Source: Providencia sp. PROV188
GTDB lineage: Bacteria; Pseudomonadota; Gammaproteobacteria; Enterobacterales; Enterobacteriaceae
Assembly (NCBI RefSeq): GCF_027595165.1
Contig: NZ_CP097291.1
Coordinates: 2,728,001 to 2,792,000, forward strand
Direction of reading: 5' to 3'
DNA length: 64,000 bases
Part shown: positions 26,343 to 35,196 of the stretch, in pieces
How positions within the stretch are numbered: position 1 is the first letter of the stretch
Layout: the number at the start of each line of letters is the position of its first letter
Program-made: the position numbers and the translations under genes
The notes under the pieces: model-generated
Told to the model about the DNA's origin: nothing
Database searches by the model: none
Seen by the model: only the letters and a program-made list of their open reading frames with translations

Positions 26343-26450
26343 AAAAAAAGCCGATATGCATTCACATACCGGCTGGTAAAAATACCATTACTCAATAAAA
26401 GGGGGAGTAAACCTGCAACAGACAGGTCAATAGAGCTACTTACTGCCCCC
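26343..26450 (-). ncRNA. sgrS: SgrS-like small RNA (short form without SgrT)
   Basis: Divergent from sgrR, where E. coli encodes the glucose-phosphate stress sRNA. On the minus strand the 3' half has TTGAGTAATGG (the ptsG-pairing core of E. coli SgrS is TGAGTATTGG), then a small GGTA/TACC hairpin, then a 9-bp terminator stem (26350-26373) and seven T. The 5' half folds into a GGGGG/CCCCC hairpin. Candidate -10 hexamers lie at 26452-26468. At about 105 nt it has no room for the SgrT peptide. The resemblance is by eye, but context, seed and terminator agree. Confidence 0.75.
26350..26373 (-). terminator. Terminator of the SgrS-like RNA
   Basis: On the minus strand GCCGGTATG and CATATCGGC pair (one G-U) around a 6-base loop, followed by TTTTTTTC. 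The uridine tail would also serve as an Hfq-binding site. Confidence 0.85.
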
Positions 26451-26510
26451 TATTATCTACGGAATATAGGATATTAAAATTGATGCAATTTATTCTGGAG
26501 TTCCTCTTTT

Positions 26511-28187
26511 ATGTCTAATTCTCGATTACAAACGCAATTTGTACGCTTGTGGCAGCATTTTCAGGGAAAAAACAGTGAAACCACATTGCAAGATATTGCC
26601 GATATTTTGTTTTGCTCTCGCCGTCATGTTCGCACCCTGCTCAATAATATGCAGTCCCATGGCTGGCTCAGTTGGCAAGCAGAATCAGGACGAGGAAAAC
26701 GCTCCACATTAATTTTTCATATCAATGGATTAGAGCTACAACAAGCACAGGCTGAGCAGCTTTTAAAAGAAGAAAGTATTGAAAAACTCGTGGCGCTCGT
26801 TGGCGATAAAGAGACTATCCGCCAAATGGTCTTATCTGAGCTTGAGCGAAGTTATCGACAAGGTAAAAACTTACTGCGCATCATTTATTACCGTGATTTT
26901 CCTAACTTACTTCCTGGCACCCCAATGCGCCGCTCTGAAATCCACTTAATGAGCCAGATATTTAATGGATTAACTCACTTAAATGAGGAAAAAGGGGAAG
27001 TGGAAGATGGTATTGCTCACCACTGGCAAGCCATTAACGAACAACATTGGCGCTTTTATTTACGTCCAGCTATCTATTTCCATCATGGACGTGAAATGCA
27101 AGTCGAGGATATTATCCACTCGTTATTACGATTAAAGCAATGCTGGCCGTTATTCTCACATATTCACTCGGTCACTTCTTCGCAGCCTTATGTGATTGAC
27201 GTCCATCTGAGCCATCCTGATACGCAATTTCCTTGGTTACTCGGTAGCCCACATGCCGCCATTCTCCCAAAAGAGTGGGAAACCATCAGCGGCTTTAGTC
27301 AGCGCCCTATTGGTACGGGTCCTTATGAAGTCGAAACCAATATCCCGCAGAAACTCACCATCAGCGCTTTTGACCGCTATTTTGGTTATCGCGCATTGTT
27401 AGATGAAGTGACCATTTGGGTGGTTCCCGAACTTTCTGAGCAGATGGTATGTACCACATTAAAAATGGATGGAGATAAGCGCCACAATGACTCCCTTGAA
27501 AGCCGCATGGAGGAAGGTTGCTATTTTCTGTTATTCGACCAACGCTCCGACATTTCTCAACGGGAAGATGTGCGTAAATGGCTGTGCAGCTTTTTAACTC
27601 CCGTCAACCTACTGGCGCACTGTGAATCCTTCTATCAGCGCCACTGGGCGCCTGCTTACGGGTTATTGCTTCATTGGCATCACAGTAAAATGCTTTCCCA
27701 GCGAACCAAACCTGAAGATTTAACTGAACTAACTGTCACTTTTTATCGCCATCATCATGAATTCTATGCCATTAGCCAAATCATGAAGCGAGTATTAGAA
27801 ACTCAGGGCGTGACGCTTAAAATTAATATCGTTGATTATGATGATTGGTTTAATGGAGATGCTAAAAGCGATATCTGGCTCTCCACCGCCAACTTTTATA
27901 AGCCTCTTGAATTTTCTATCTTCGCTACGTTGTACGAGATGCCGCTATTGCGTCAATGTTTGGGGAAAAACCTCGATGAAGAGTTACAACTTTGGCGCCA
28001 GCAAAAATTGGATGTGGAATCTTGGTGTGAGGGCTTGATTGATTCCCAAATCTTCCACCCAATTTTTCATCACTGGTTAGAGCTACAAGGGCAAAGAACG
28101 ATGCGGGGGGTTCGTATGAATACTTTTGGCTGGTTTGACTTTAAATCAGCTTGGTTTAAGCCAACTGAGGATAATGCACAGAATTGA
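26511..28187 (+). CDS. sgrR: HTH-type transcriptional regulator SgrR
   Basis: Activates sgrS under glucose-phosphate stress in E. coli. The 558 residues have an N-terminal winged helix (RLQTQFVRLW, ADILFCSRRHVRTLLNNM, GWLSWQAESGRGKRS) fused to a C-terminal SBP_bac_5-type solute-binding domain (ILRIIYYRDFPNLLPG, HWRFYLRPAIYFHHGR). The start is the ATG at 26511 with CTGGAG upstream. It is divergent from the sRNA, as in E. coli; the E. coli neighbour setA is absent. Confidence 0.95.
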   Translation: MSNSRLQTQFVRLWQHFQGKNSETTLQDIADILFCSRRHVRTLLNNMQSHGWLSWQAESGRGKRSTLIFHINGLELQQAQAEQLLKEESIEKLVALVGDKETIRQMVLSELERSYRQGKNLLRIIYYRDFPNLLPGTPMRRSEIHLMSQIFNGLTHLNEEKGEVEDGIAHHWQAINEQHWRFYLRPAIYFHHGREMQVEDIIHSLLRLKQCWPLFSHIHSVTSSQPYVIDVHLSHPDTQFPWLLGSPHAAILPKEWETISGFSQRPIGTGPYEVETNIPQKLTISAFDRYFGYRALLDEVTIWVVPELSEQMVCTTLKMDGDKRHNDSLESRMEEGCYFLLFDQRSDISQREDVRKWLCSFLTPVNLLAHCESFYQRHWAPAYGLLLHWHHSKMLSQRTKPEDLTELTVTFYRHHHEFYAISQIMKRVLETQGVTLKINIVDYDDWFNGDAKSDIWLSTANFYKPLEFSIFATLYEMPLLRQCLGKNLDEELQLWRQQKLDVESWCEGLIDSQIFHPIFHHWLELQGQRTMRGVRMNTFGWFDFKSAWFKPTEDNAQN

Positions 28188-28756
28188 TGATAGTTATAAA
28201 CAGTTAGAGTGAGCAAAATGGATTTTATTCACTTTTTCTGTGGATATCCATGTGAACAACCAGATAGTAATCAGGGTATATCCCAACTGTTCATTTCTAA
28301 CAAAAAATCACACTAAAAAATAAAACATTATAAATCATAGTAATAAATGAATTTCACACCAGATATCCACTGTGAGTTTTTCCGTGTTTTTTTGTTAGGA
28401 GTTCAACTGAGCAAAGATCAATCAATGCATGTTTTATCCACAAGGAATGTACTTAACTTACTCGCTTTTTGTGACGAGCTTCAATAAATGACATTAGTCA
28501 AGGCTGTAAATGCACACAGTAATCGCAGTTTTTCACAGTTATCCAGAAATCCTGTGGATAACCTAGTGCATGATCCTGTGATTATCTTGGGATGAAGTTG
28601 AATAACCTTAAATATTCATAATCCCGTCTGTGATTATTATCTAATATCCATATATATATCATGAAGTTAAATACGGTGACTAAAAAGTGTTATACTCACC
28701 CTATCTTGTGACCATTTTCTTGGTTATTTTTTAAACACAATGAAGTTCAGTCGACT
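28188..28756. other. sgrR-mutH intergenic region with clustered DnaA-box-like sequences
   Basis: About 570 AT-rich bases. They hold two perfect DnaA boxes, TTATCCACA (28434-28442) and TGTGGATAA (28553-28561), and three near matches, TGTGGATAT (28239-28247), ATATCCACT (28363-28371) and TTATCCAGA (28539-28547). No open frame with a ribosome site is seen. The mutH promoter must lie near 28680-28740. A role in DnaA binding is inference. Confidence 0.55.
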
Positions 28757-29440
28757 ATGTCTTTTATACCGCCTTCACCACCAGAAAATGAAACCGTCTT
28801 ATTAGCGCGAGCCCAAGCCCTTGCTGGCTATACGCTTGGTGAGCTAGCAACTATTGCAGGTATCCCAATTCCCCCCGATCTTAAACGAGATAAAGGCTGG
28901 GTCGGGACATTGTTAGAGTTTTTTTTAGGTGCGACCGCAGGCAGTAAAGCCGAACAGGATTTTGCAGATATTGGCGTGGAGCTTAAAACAATCCCAATCG
29001 ATCGCCATGGCGCACCATTAGAAACGACATTTGTCTCTGTCGCACCACTCACGGGCAATAGCGGTCTAACATGGGAAAATAGCCATGTACGCCGCAAATT
29101 ATCTCGCATTTTGTGGTTTCCGATTGAAGGTGAGCGTCAAATACCACTTGCCCAGCGACGTATTGCCAACCCTCTGATTTGGAGCCCTTCTGCGCTTGAA
29201 GAACAACTTTTACGCCAAGATTGGGAAGAGTTAATGGATTTAATTGTGCTGGGAAAAGTCGAAACCATCACGGCTCGTCACGGACAAGTTTTACAGATTC
29301 GCCCCAAAGCGGCGAATAATAGAGCACTAACCGAAGGTATAGGAGAATTTGGACAGCCTATAATGACATTACCGAGAGGTTTCTATTTAAAAAAAGATTT
29401 TACGGGTCCATTATTAGCGCGGCACTTTAACCTCGGTTAA
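28757..29440 (+). CDS. mutH: DNA mismatch repair endonuclease MutH
   Basis: Nicks the unmethylated strand at hemimethylated GATC after activation by MutL. The 227 residues carry the type II restriction-like active site: Glu54, Asp68 and Glu75-x-Lys77 in [11 protein letters not shown]. The C-terminal [13 protein letters not shown] is typical of the family. Followed by ygdQ as in E. coli. Confidence 0.97.
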   Translation: MSFIPPSPPENETVLLARAQALAGYTLGELATIAGIPIPPDLKRDKGWVGTLLEFFLGATAGSKAEQDFADIGVELKTIPIDRHGAPLETTFVSVAPLTGNSGLTWENSHVRRKLSRILWFPIEGERQIPLAQRRIANPLIWSPSALEEQLLRQDWEELMDLIVLGKVETITARHGQVLQIRPKAANNRALTEGIGEFGQPIMTLPRGFYLKKDFTGPLLARHFNLG

Positions 29441-29501
29441 TTGATCAAGGCATCGCCTGTGCCAAACAGACGATTTTTTATTCCATTTTTAAGGCAATAA
29501 G

Positions 29502-30230
29502 ATGTTTGAGTGGTTCTTAGATCCCCATGCTTGGATGGCATTGGCAACATTAACAATTTTGGAAGTCGTACTGGGTATCGACAATATAATTTTCTTAAGT
29601 ATTGTCGTCAGCAAATTGCCCGCCCATCAACAAAATAGCGCCAGACGTATTGGGTTGATCGCTGCAATGGGAATGCGTTTGGCACTACTAGCATCTATTG
29701 CTTGGCTAGCTCGCCTCACCACGCCACTCTTCACATTAGCTGAACATACCGTTTCCGCCCGCGATTTAATTTTGTGTGCCGGTGGCTTATTCCTCATTTG
29801 GAAATCGAGTCAGGAGATTTTCGATACCATTGAAGGGGAAGACGATGAGGGGATAGCCCAGAAAAAAGTCACTTCATTCTGGGGAGCCATTATGCAAATC
29901 GCAATTTTAGATATTATCTTCAGTTTAGATTCGGTGATCACTGCCGTGGGACTATCTGACCATCTGTTTATTATGATGGCAGCAGTGATTATGGCGGTCA
30001 TGATCATGATGTTCGCCGCGAAACCTATTGGTGATTTTGTGGAGCGCTATCCTTCCGTCAAAATCCTCGCACTCTCTTTCTTGATCCTTGTGGGCTTCAC
30101 TTTGTTACTTGAAAGTGTTCAGGTACATGTATCAAAAGGCTATATCTATTTTGCTATGTTCTTCTCCATGTCAGTGCAAATGCTTAATATTCTGCGCAGC
30201 AAAAAGTGGAAAATGAAAAACAAGCAATAA
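29502..30230 (+). CDS. ygdQ: TerC-family integral membrane protein YgdQ
   Basis: 242-residue membrane protein of the TerC family with about seven hydrophobic segments. The paired acidic motifs LEVVLGIDNIIFLS and LDIIFSLDSVITAV are the family signatures, thought to bind or move divalent metal ions (TerC relatives act in Mn2+ export). Substrate of YgdQ is not known. Follows mutH as in E. coli. Confidence 0.92.
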   Translation: MFEWFLDPHAWMALATLTILEVVLGIDNIIFLSIVVSKLPAHQQNSARRIGLIAAMGMRLALLASIAWLARLTTPLFTLAEHTVSARDLILCAGGLFLIWKSSQEIFDTIEGEDDEGIAQKKVTSFWGAIMQIAILDIIFSLDSVITAVGLSDHLFIMMAAVIMAVMIMMFAAKPIGDFVERYPSVKILALSFLILVGFTLLLESVQVHVSKGYIYFAMFFSMSVQMLNILRSKKWKMKNKQ

Positions 30231-30256
30231 ATGAAAAATAAATAGTCATAGCCAAG

Positions 30257-30496
30257 TTAACGTAAGGCGTCCTTTGCTGCTGCAATAGCGCCTTCCACCG
30301 CTTTTTTAGCTTGAGGGCTGTTTTTCCAACAACTTGACCCCGTTAGTGCAGCACCCGAAATTAAAATTTCATCATAAGAAGCTTCACTTAACTGCGCTAA
30401 AGACGAAAACCCCATTTGTTCTAATCGGCTAATGACCGTTGATCCAACACCCTTCACTGCTAATAGAATTTGCTTTTCTGAGTCTGAAAATGGCAT
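30257..30496 (-). CDS. Small helix-hairpin-helix domain protein
   Basis: 79-residue protein with LLAVKGVGSTVISRLEQMGFS, a helix-hairpin-helix-like pattern (GVG between two helices), then a short alanine/lysine-rich helix. Such folds often bind DNA or proteins non-specifically. Function unknown. It is convergent with ygdQ, 26 bp apart. Confidence 0.75.
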   Translation of the reverse strand: MPFSDSEKQILLAVKGVGSTVISRLEQMGFSSLAQLSEASYDEILISGAALTGSSCWKNSPQAKKAVEGAIAAAKDALR

Positions 30497-30712
30497 AAAT
30501 CATCCTTTTGGCTGTAAAACAGCCGTAATTGAGCGTATATTTTGTAATTAACCTATTTCTTAATCTAAAATTCTGAGCGGTCTATAACAGGTTGAGTTAC
30601 CTGCCCTATATATCTGTTTTAGCAAATAGGAAATAACAACGGTAAAGTCATTGACGACTCGCGATAGAAACTAACATGTCGCACTAAAAATTCTATCTTG
30701 TAGGTATTTATT

Positions 30713-31588
30713 ATGTATAGCAACAAAATATCCAATACTCGCCATATGTCGATGACATTATCTGATGGGCGCCTTTTGTGTTGGTATGAATCTGGCCCTG
30801 AACAGGGGTTCCCCGTGATTTTTTGTACTGGCGCAGGGATGAGCGGTACACTGGGCTTTGGTATTGACCGTCTTGATGAGCTAAATATTCGCTTAATCAC
30901 CCCTGAACGTGCCGGGCTGGGTCAATCCACCTTTGATGAGCATAAATCCCTACAACGCTTTGCTCAAGATATTCAAGAACTTCTGAATGCTCAAAAATTG
31001 CCGTCATTTTCCGTTATCGGTTTCTCTCAAGGTGCCGTTTTCGCCATGGCACTCGCCCGCTACGCTTCCCCTGTTTCATTATCACTTGTGTCAGGGCAAG
31101 ACCAATTTGAGTTTCCAGCAATCCGAGCACAATTAAAGCAAGATGTCATTAATATGCAGGAACAAGCCATTCATACCCCCGAGGCTTTATCAGAATGGTT
31201 GATGCGCAATGTGACTTCACAATGGCTACTGGCGTTTATTCTTAACTGTAGCGCAGAGGTAGACCAGCAGGTTTATAGCGAAGAGAGCTTCTTAGCCGCC
31301 TACAGTGACTGTATGGAACGTGCATTTATGCAAGGTAACCAAGGCTATGTTCAAGATCTCTTAATCGCCCTACAGTCTTGGCAGTTCAATCCTGAAGATA
31401 TCCGCTGCCCTGTCGCGCTGTGGTATGGTGAGCAAGATGTGAGTTCTGTGCATTCCCCTGATTTTGGCAAAACACTGGCTCAACGCTTTCCTGATAGCGA
31501 ACACTTTTTGTTCTCTCATGAAGGCGGCTCAGTTCTGTGGACACAAGCCTATTCCATTCTTGCCCAATTGAAAGAACACCGTTTTTAA
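30713..31588 (+). CDS. Alpha/beta-fold hydrolase
   Basis: 291-residue single-domain alpha/beta hydrolase. The oxyanion/nucleophile parts are visible: VIFCTGAGMSGTLG early, the nucleophile elbow VIGFSQGAVFAMAL (Ser in GFSQG), an acid in WYGEQDVSSVH and a late His in FLFSHEGGSVLW. Substrate unknown. Its start follows AGGTATTTATT at 30713, and it stops short of the bidirectional hairpin shared with speB. Confidence 0.85.
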   Translation: MYSNKISNTRHMSMTLSDGRLLCWYESGPEQGFPVIFCTGAGMSGTLGFGIDRLDELNIRLITPERAGLGQSTFDEHKSLQRFAQDIQELLNAQKLPSFSVIGFSQGAVFAMALARYASPVSLSLVSGQDQFEFPAIRAQLKQDVINMQEQAIHTPEALSEWLMRNVTSQWLLAFILNCSAEVDQQVYSEESFLAAYSDCMERAFMQGNQGYVQDLLIALQSWQFNPEDIRCPVALWYGEQDVSSVHSPDFGKTLAQRFPDSEHFLFSHEGGSVLWTQAYSILAQLKEHRF

Positions 31589-31610
31589 GTATGAAACATC
31601 GCTTTTAGGT

Positions 31611-31647
31611 ATAAAAAAAGGTGCCCAATGAAAGATTAGGCACCTTA
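31611..31647 (-). terminator. speB terminator (possibly bidirectional)
   Basis: AAGGTGCC and GGCACCTT pair across a 13-base loop; on the minus strand it is followed by seven T. It lies 17 bases beyond the speB stop and could also stop plus-strand transcription from the hydrolase gene. Confidence 0.88.
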
Positions 31648-31663
31648 AATAACGGATTAAAAC

Positions 31664-32584
31664 TTATTTCTTAGACGCTTGGATATATAACAGTTCCAAT
31701 GCAATCGTTGCTGCGGCTAATGCCGTAATTTCTGATTGGTCATAGGCTGGTGCGACTTCCACCACATCCATCCCAACAATATTCAGTGACTTAATGCCAC
31801 GCAGTAGTTTTAACGCTTTATCAGATGTTAACCCACCAATCACTGGCGTACCGGTTCCTGGTGCAAAGGCAGGATCCAGACAGTCAATATCAAACGTCAG
31901 ATAAACGGGCATATCACCCACGATCTGTTTGATTTGAGCAACCATGTCATCAACACCACGGTCATTCGCTTGAGCGGCATCCAATACCGTGAAACCGTTG
32001 TCAGTATCATGTTCAGTACGAATACCAATCTGCACAGAATGATTTGGATCGATCAGACCTTCTTTTGGCGCATGATAGAACATGGTGCCGTGGTCATACA
32101 GACTGCCATTACCGTATGTGTCAGTGTGCGCATCAAAATGCACTAACGCCATTTTACCGAAATGCTTCGCGTGGGCGCGCAGTAATGGCAATGTCACAAA
32201 GTGATCGCCACCAAACGTTAAGCAACGTTTACCGGATTCCAACAGCTTTTCAGTGTGAGCTTGCAGTTTATCGCACATATCTTGCGCGTCACCAAATGCA
32301 AACACCACATCACCGCAGTCAACCACGTTGAGTTTGTTTTTTAATTTAAAATCCCACGGCCAACGGTGGCTTTCCCACGCAAGGTTCGTGGAAACCTGAC
32401 GAATAGCAGCAGGTCCATGACGGCTACCCGCACGTCCTGAGGTTGCCATATCAAATGGAACACCCGTGATCACCCAATCAGCATCAGAGCTGTATGGTTG
32501 GAAATTTAACGGAAAACGTAAAAAACCAAATGCGTTTGAAACCAGTGAATTATCAACCTGATTTCCTAATGTGCTATTAATCAT
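31664..32584 (-). CDS. speB: Agmatinase
   Basis: Hydrolyses agmatine to putrescine and urea, using agmatine made by SpeA. The 306-residue ureohydrolase has the Mn ligands in [26 protein letters not shown] and [21 protein letters not shown] start at the ATG at 32582-32584, with AAGGAA five bases upstream; a GTG one codon earlier is also in frame. Normally speB directly follows speA. Here the 10.8-kb element ends only about 20 bp upstream of this start, so speB is cut off from the speA promoter. Confidence 0.97.
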   Translation of the reverse strand: MINSTLGNQVDNSLVSNAFGFLRFPLNFQPYSSDADWVITGVPFDMATSGRAGSRHGPAAIRQVSTNLAWESHRWPWDFKLKNKLNVVDCGDVVFAFGDAQDMCDKLQAHTEKLLESGKRCLTFGGDHFVTLPLLRAHAKHFGKMALVHFDAHTDTYGNGSLYDHGTMFYHAPKEGLIDPNHSVQIGIRTEHDTDNGFTVLDAAQANDRGVDDMVAQIKQIVGDMPVYLTFDIDCLDPAFAPGTGTPVIGGLTSDKALKLLRGIKSLNIVGMDVVEVAPAYDQSEITALAAATIALELLYIQASKK

Positions 32585-32604
32585 CACTGTTCCTTAATCA
32601 TTCA

Positions 32605-32612
32605 TCTTCTAA
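32605..32612 (+). other. Left attachment core (attL)
   Basis: TCTTCTAA, in direct orientation with the right core at 43432. To its left lies chromosomal DNA that, read on the minus strand from the core, continues as GATGAATGATTAAGGAA and completes the original speA end (Leu-Glu-Asp-Glu-stop) and the speB ribosome site. To its right begins the 780-bp repeat. Confidence 0.82.
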
Positions 32613-33280
32613 TACTAAACAGTACTGAATACTGTTCATAGAAAGGTAAATTAACTAGTACTTACAATAGGTTATAAAGCTTATAGGCGTATATTCTAGC
32701 TTTGTTGTACATGAGTTTTACTCGATTATATCAGGGTCTAGTACTGGAACATAGCTACCATCTTATAGAGAACGATATGAACTCTCAGCAAAGTTACTGC
32801 CCTTTAGTACTTGAAGTTTTTTGAGATAGGGTAAGCAGGTGGTTTTTATGAAAAAGTGTCCAATGGGTCAACAGAGGTATTAAGAGATACATTATTACCA
32901 TTGGACATTTTATACTGACTAATGATCACCTATCGGGATTATTGATCATTAAATCAATATCACTATTGAGTTTATCAATTAGCTCCATTAGTACTGAACC
33001 CTAACCCGATAAAACCTATCATTATTGTTAATTAGATTTTGTACTCATATCATAATTAATTATGTTGTATATGAAATATATTAGTACTGATAGGGTAGTA
33101 TTGTTATTAGTATAAAATGAGTGTCAATATGAACTCGCGGCAAAGTTACCAGTCTTTAGTACTCGAATTATTATGAATCAGGGGTAATATACTGTTTTAT
33201 GAATACTTAAAGTAATCCCTTACTGAAGTAAAAAATAGTTCTTTTTTTATATGAAAGAGATAAAAAGTTAAGTAGGTAAT

Positions 33281-33343
33281 GTATGTAATGTATGTAATGT
33301 ATGTAATGTATGTAATGTATGTAATGTATGTAATGTATGTAAT
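33281..33343 (+). repeat. 9-bp tandem repeat, 7 copies
   Basis: Seven perfect GTATGTAAT units near the inner end of the left long inverted repeat. The right copy has six, the only difference seen between the two long repeats. Confidence 0.95.
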
Positions 33344-33439
33344 GAAAATTCAGTACTTATTATGGTAATTGGAATTAAAGGATGAAGCCATTAAAATTTC
33401 AATAAATACATTACTAAATTAAAAAAAAGGAAATATAAA

Positions 33440-33904
33440 ATGAATTATCAACTTTATAATAATCATGAAGTCCACGAAGGTATATTTTTATTAGAAATTA
33501 AAATAATTGAAGATATTTTAGAACAATATCATCAAGAAAGTGAAATACGATGGATAGAAAGTAAATGCGGTTATTTACCGAAAATCAACTGGATAAGTGA
33601 GGGGCTGAATTTACCTAGGTTTAATGTACCACTTTTACACCTCAGTTTTAATGGTGAACTTCGAATAAATGATGGAAGACATAGAGTATATTGGATGAAA
33701 AAGTGTGGTATGCAGGAAATACCTATCGCTATAACTGAAAGTGCTATAGATATACTAAAAAGTAAAAATATAAATATGAATATGATTGAATATCTTGATA
33801 TGCCATGTTCAACAACTCCCAATTCAGACTCAGAGTTTAAGTCACCAGGGGTGAATTATATAATGTCAAAATTAGCTAATTGCTCTAAGAAAAATCACAA
33901 TTAA
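33440..33904 (+). CDS. Small ParB-N/PFI-like protein of the element
   Basis: 154 residues beginning MNYQLYNNHEVHEGIF, with AAGGAAAT as ribosome site eight bases before the ATG. The stretch LRINDGRHRVYWMKKCGMQEIPIAI resembles the conserved DGRHR core of ParB N-terminal-like and plasmid fertility-inhibition (PFI) proteins. No helix-turn-helix is obvious, so it is not a full ParB. It lies just inside the left long repeat and points inward. A role in nucleotide binding, partition or inhibition of other plasmids is only a guess; codon use is AT-rich like the rest of the element. Confidence 0.65.
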   Translation: MNYQLYNNHEVHEGIFLLEIKIIEDILEQYHQESEIRWIESKCGYLPKINWISEGLNLPRFNVPLLHLSFNGELRINDGRHRVYWMKKCGMQEIPIAITESAIDILKSKNINMNMIEYLDMPCSTTPNSDSEFKSPGVNYIMSKLANCSKKNHN

Positions 33905-33966
33905 CTTATTTTCAAATATCATTATAAGTCTTAGGTTTTTATATATTTTTATTGAGACTATAGGTG

Positions 33967-35196
33967 TTATGAAAAAAAAGTAAGGATAAAAGATCTTATT
34001 ATATCTTTAAATTGAAATAATACAAATAACGACCATACGGCCACGCTTGAAAAAATCATAAATTCAAGTTTATTCAATGTTTTTTCAGCATCTGTTTTTT
34101 TATTTTCTAGTTTGAAAATAGCATCTTTTGTTATTTTATTTATTTTTGTGGTTAATTTTAAATCATCGATATCTGAATTTTCTTTAGCAAAGTAAGTCAT
34201 TGTTTTACTTGAAGATTCCATGATATCAAATAATGATTTTTTTGCATTTGATATACCTAGAATAACTACAAAGCAGGTTAGTAACATTGCAATGAAAATA
34301 AGTAATAATCCAGACAGAGACCATCCCTTTATAATTGCAGTACTTACTAGCACCGCAGGAATAGATAAAGATTTTGTTTGGTGCTCTTGTACTAGAGAAT
34401 TTAACTTTGATAAAAAATCTAATTTTTGTATTTCAATTTCATGGATAACTTTATTAATTGAGTATTTATTTATATAAATCTCATAATTTATATAAAATAA
34501 ATCCCAAAGAATATTTGGAGATTTTAAAATATTAATAAGCAAAAGATTTTTATTTTCATTTTCAAATTCGTTATACAATTCTATTAAAGATGTTCTTAAT
34601 ACTAATTTACGCTCATAAGAATGAAGATCTACATTTGTCAATGTAGAGATGTCACATGGACTAATTTTTACTGCTTTAAGAAAATCATTTTCTAGACATT
34701 TTAAAGGGATCTTATATTTTGTTATCTTTTTAGTCTTGCCTCCTTCCATAACAAAAATATAACTAGGCCACATGTTTGAATTATCATATTCAACATGATC
34801 TGAAATTTTAGAGAAAATATCACACCATTGTACATATGCTTTACTTGAAAATTTTATTTCTTCGATATCACTTGAACTTAGTCCTTCAATAAAAAATGAA
34901 TAATTTATAATTTTATTATTTCTAATGTTACCTCTTAATATCTTAAAATATTCATCACTAGAACGATACCAGCCTATATCATTAGTCAATAACATAGACA
35001 CTTTAATAAGATTTTCTAATTTAGAATCTATCTCTAAACTTAAAGAGCCAATATTTTTTAAAATCTCAATATCTTTTTCTACTAATTTAAAATATGAAGG
35101 TTCAAAGCACCATGTGTCATAGGTGCCATCATTTTTAAAGTCAGTAGCTTTCTCTTTTATTTTTAATAAAAGAGAAAGAATCTCCTCATTACTCAT
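33967..35196 (-). CDS. Unknown membrane protein with long cytosolic domain
   Basis: 409 residues. The first about 270 are soluble and rich in Lys, Glu and Asn. Then come two close hydrophobic segments (about residues 278-320, VSTAIIKGWSLSGLLLIFIAMLL split by a short loop), a charged, possibly coiled-coil stretch (NKITKDAIFKLENKKTDAEK) and one more hydrophobic segment near the end (about 380-400). No known catalytic motif is visible. Its ATG overlaps the end of the upstream NdpA-like gene by 8 bases, so the two are translationally coupled and probably act together. A membrane effector of a defence pair is a possibility, not shown. Confidence 0.75.
   Translation of the reverse strand: MSNEEILSLLLKIKEKATDFKNDGTYDTWCFEPSYFKLVEKDIEILKNIGSLSLEIDSKLENLIKVSMLLTNDIGWYRSSDEYFKILRGNIRNNKIINYSFFIEGLSSSDIEEIKFSSKAYVQWCDIFSKISDHVEYDNSNMWPSYIFVMEGGKTKKITKYKIPLKCLENDFLKAVKISPCDISTLTNVDLHSYERKLVLRTSLIELYNEFENENKNLLLINILKSPNILWDLFYINYEIYINKYSINKVIHEIEIQKLDFLSKLNSLVQEHQTKSLSIPAVLVSTAIIKGWSLSGLLLIFIAMLLTCFVVILGISNAKKSLFDIMESSSKTMTYFAKENSDIDDLKLTTKINKITKDAIFKLENKKTDAEKTLNKLEFMIFSSVAVWSLFVLFQFKDIIRSFILTFFS

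Larger units (their letters stand above)
32605..33386 (+). repeat. Long inverted repeat 1, left copy (782 bp)
   Basis: Reverse-complement match to 41268-42040. By eye I found no difference other than one extra 9-bp unit in the internal tandem array. It contains eight AGTACT palindromes and two hairpins: 10-bp arms at 32857-32866/32898-32907 followed by TTTT, and 9-bp arms at 32920-32928/32943-32951. It also has a pair of related 40-base blocks at about 32776 and 33128 (ATGAACTC...GCAAAGTTAC...CTTTAGTACT). No gene is evident. The density of repeats suggests an origin or control region, present twice per element. Confidence 0.93.

Noticed and set aside
32848..32883. 11-codon frame in the long repeat before a hairpin, read as an attenuator leader
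   Set aside because: It has a plausible AGGTGG site, but no gene follows in the same direction at attenuator distance, and the codons show no amino-acid bias.
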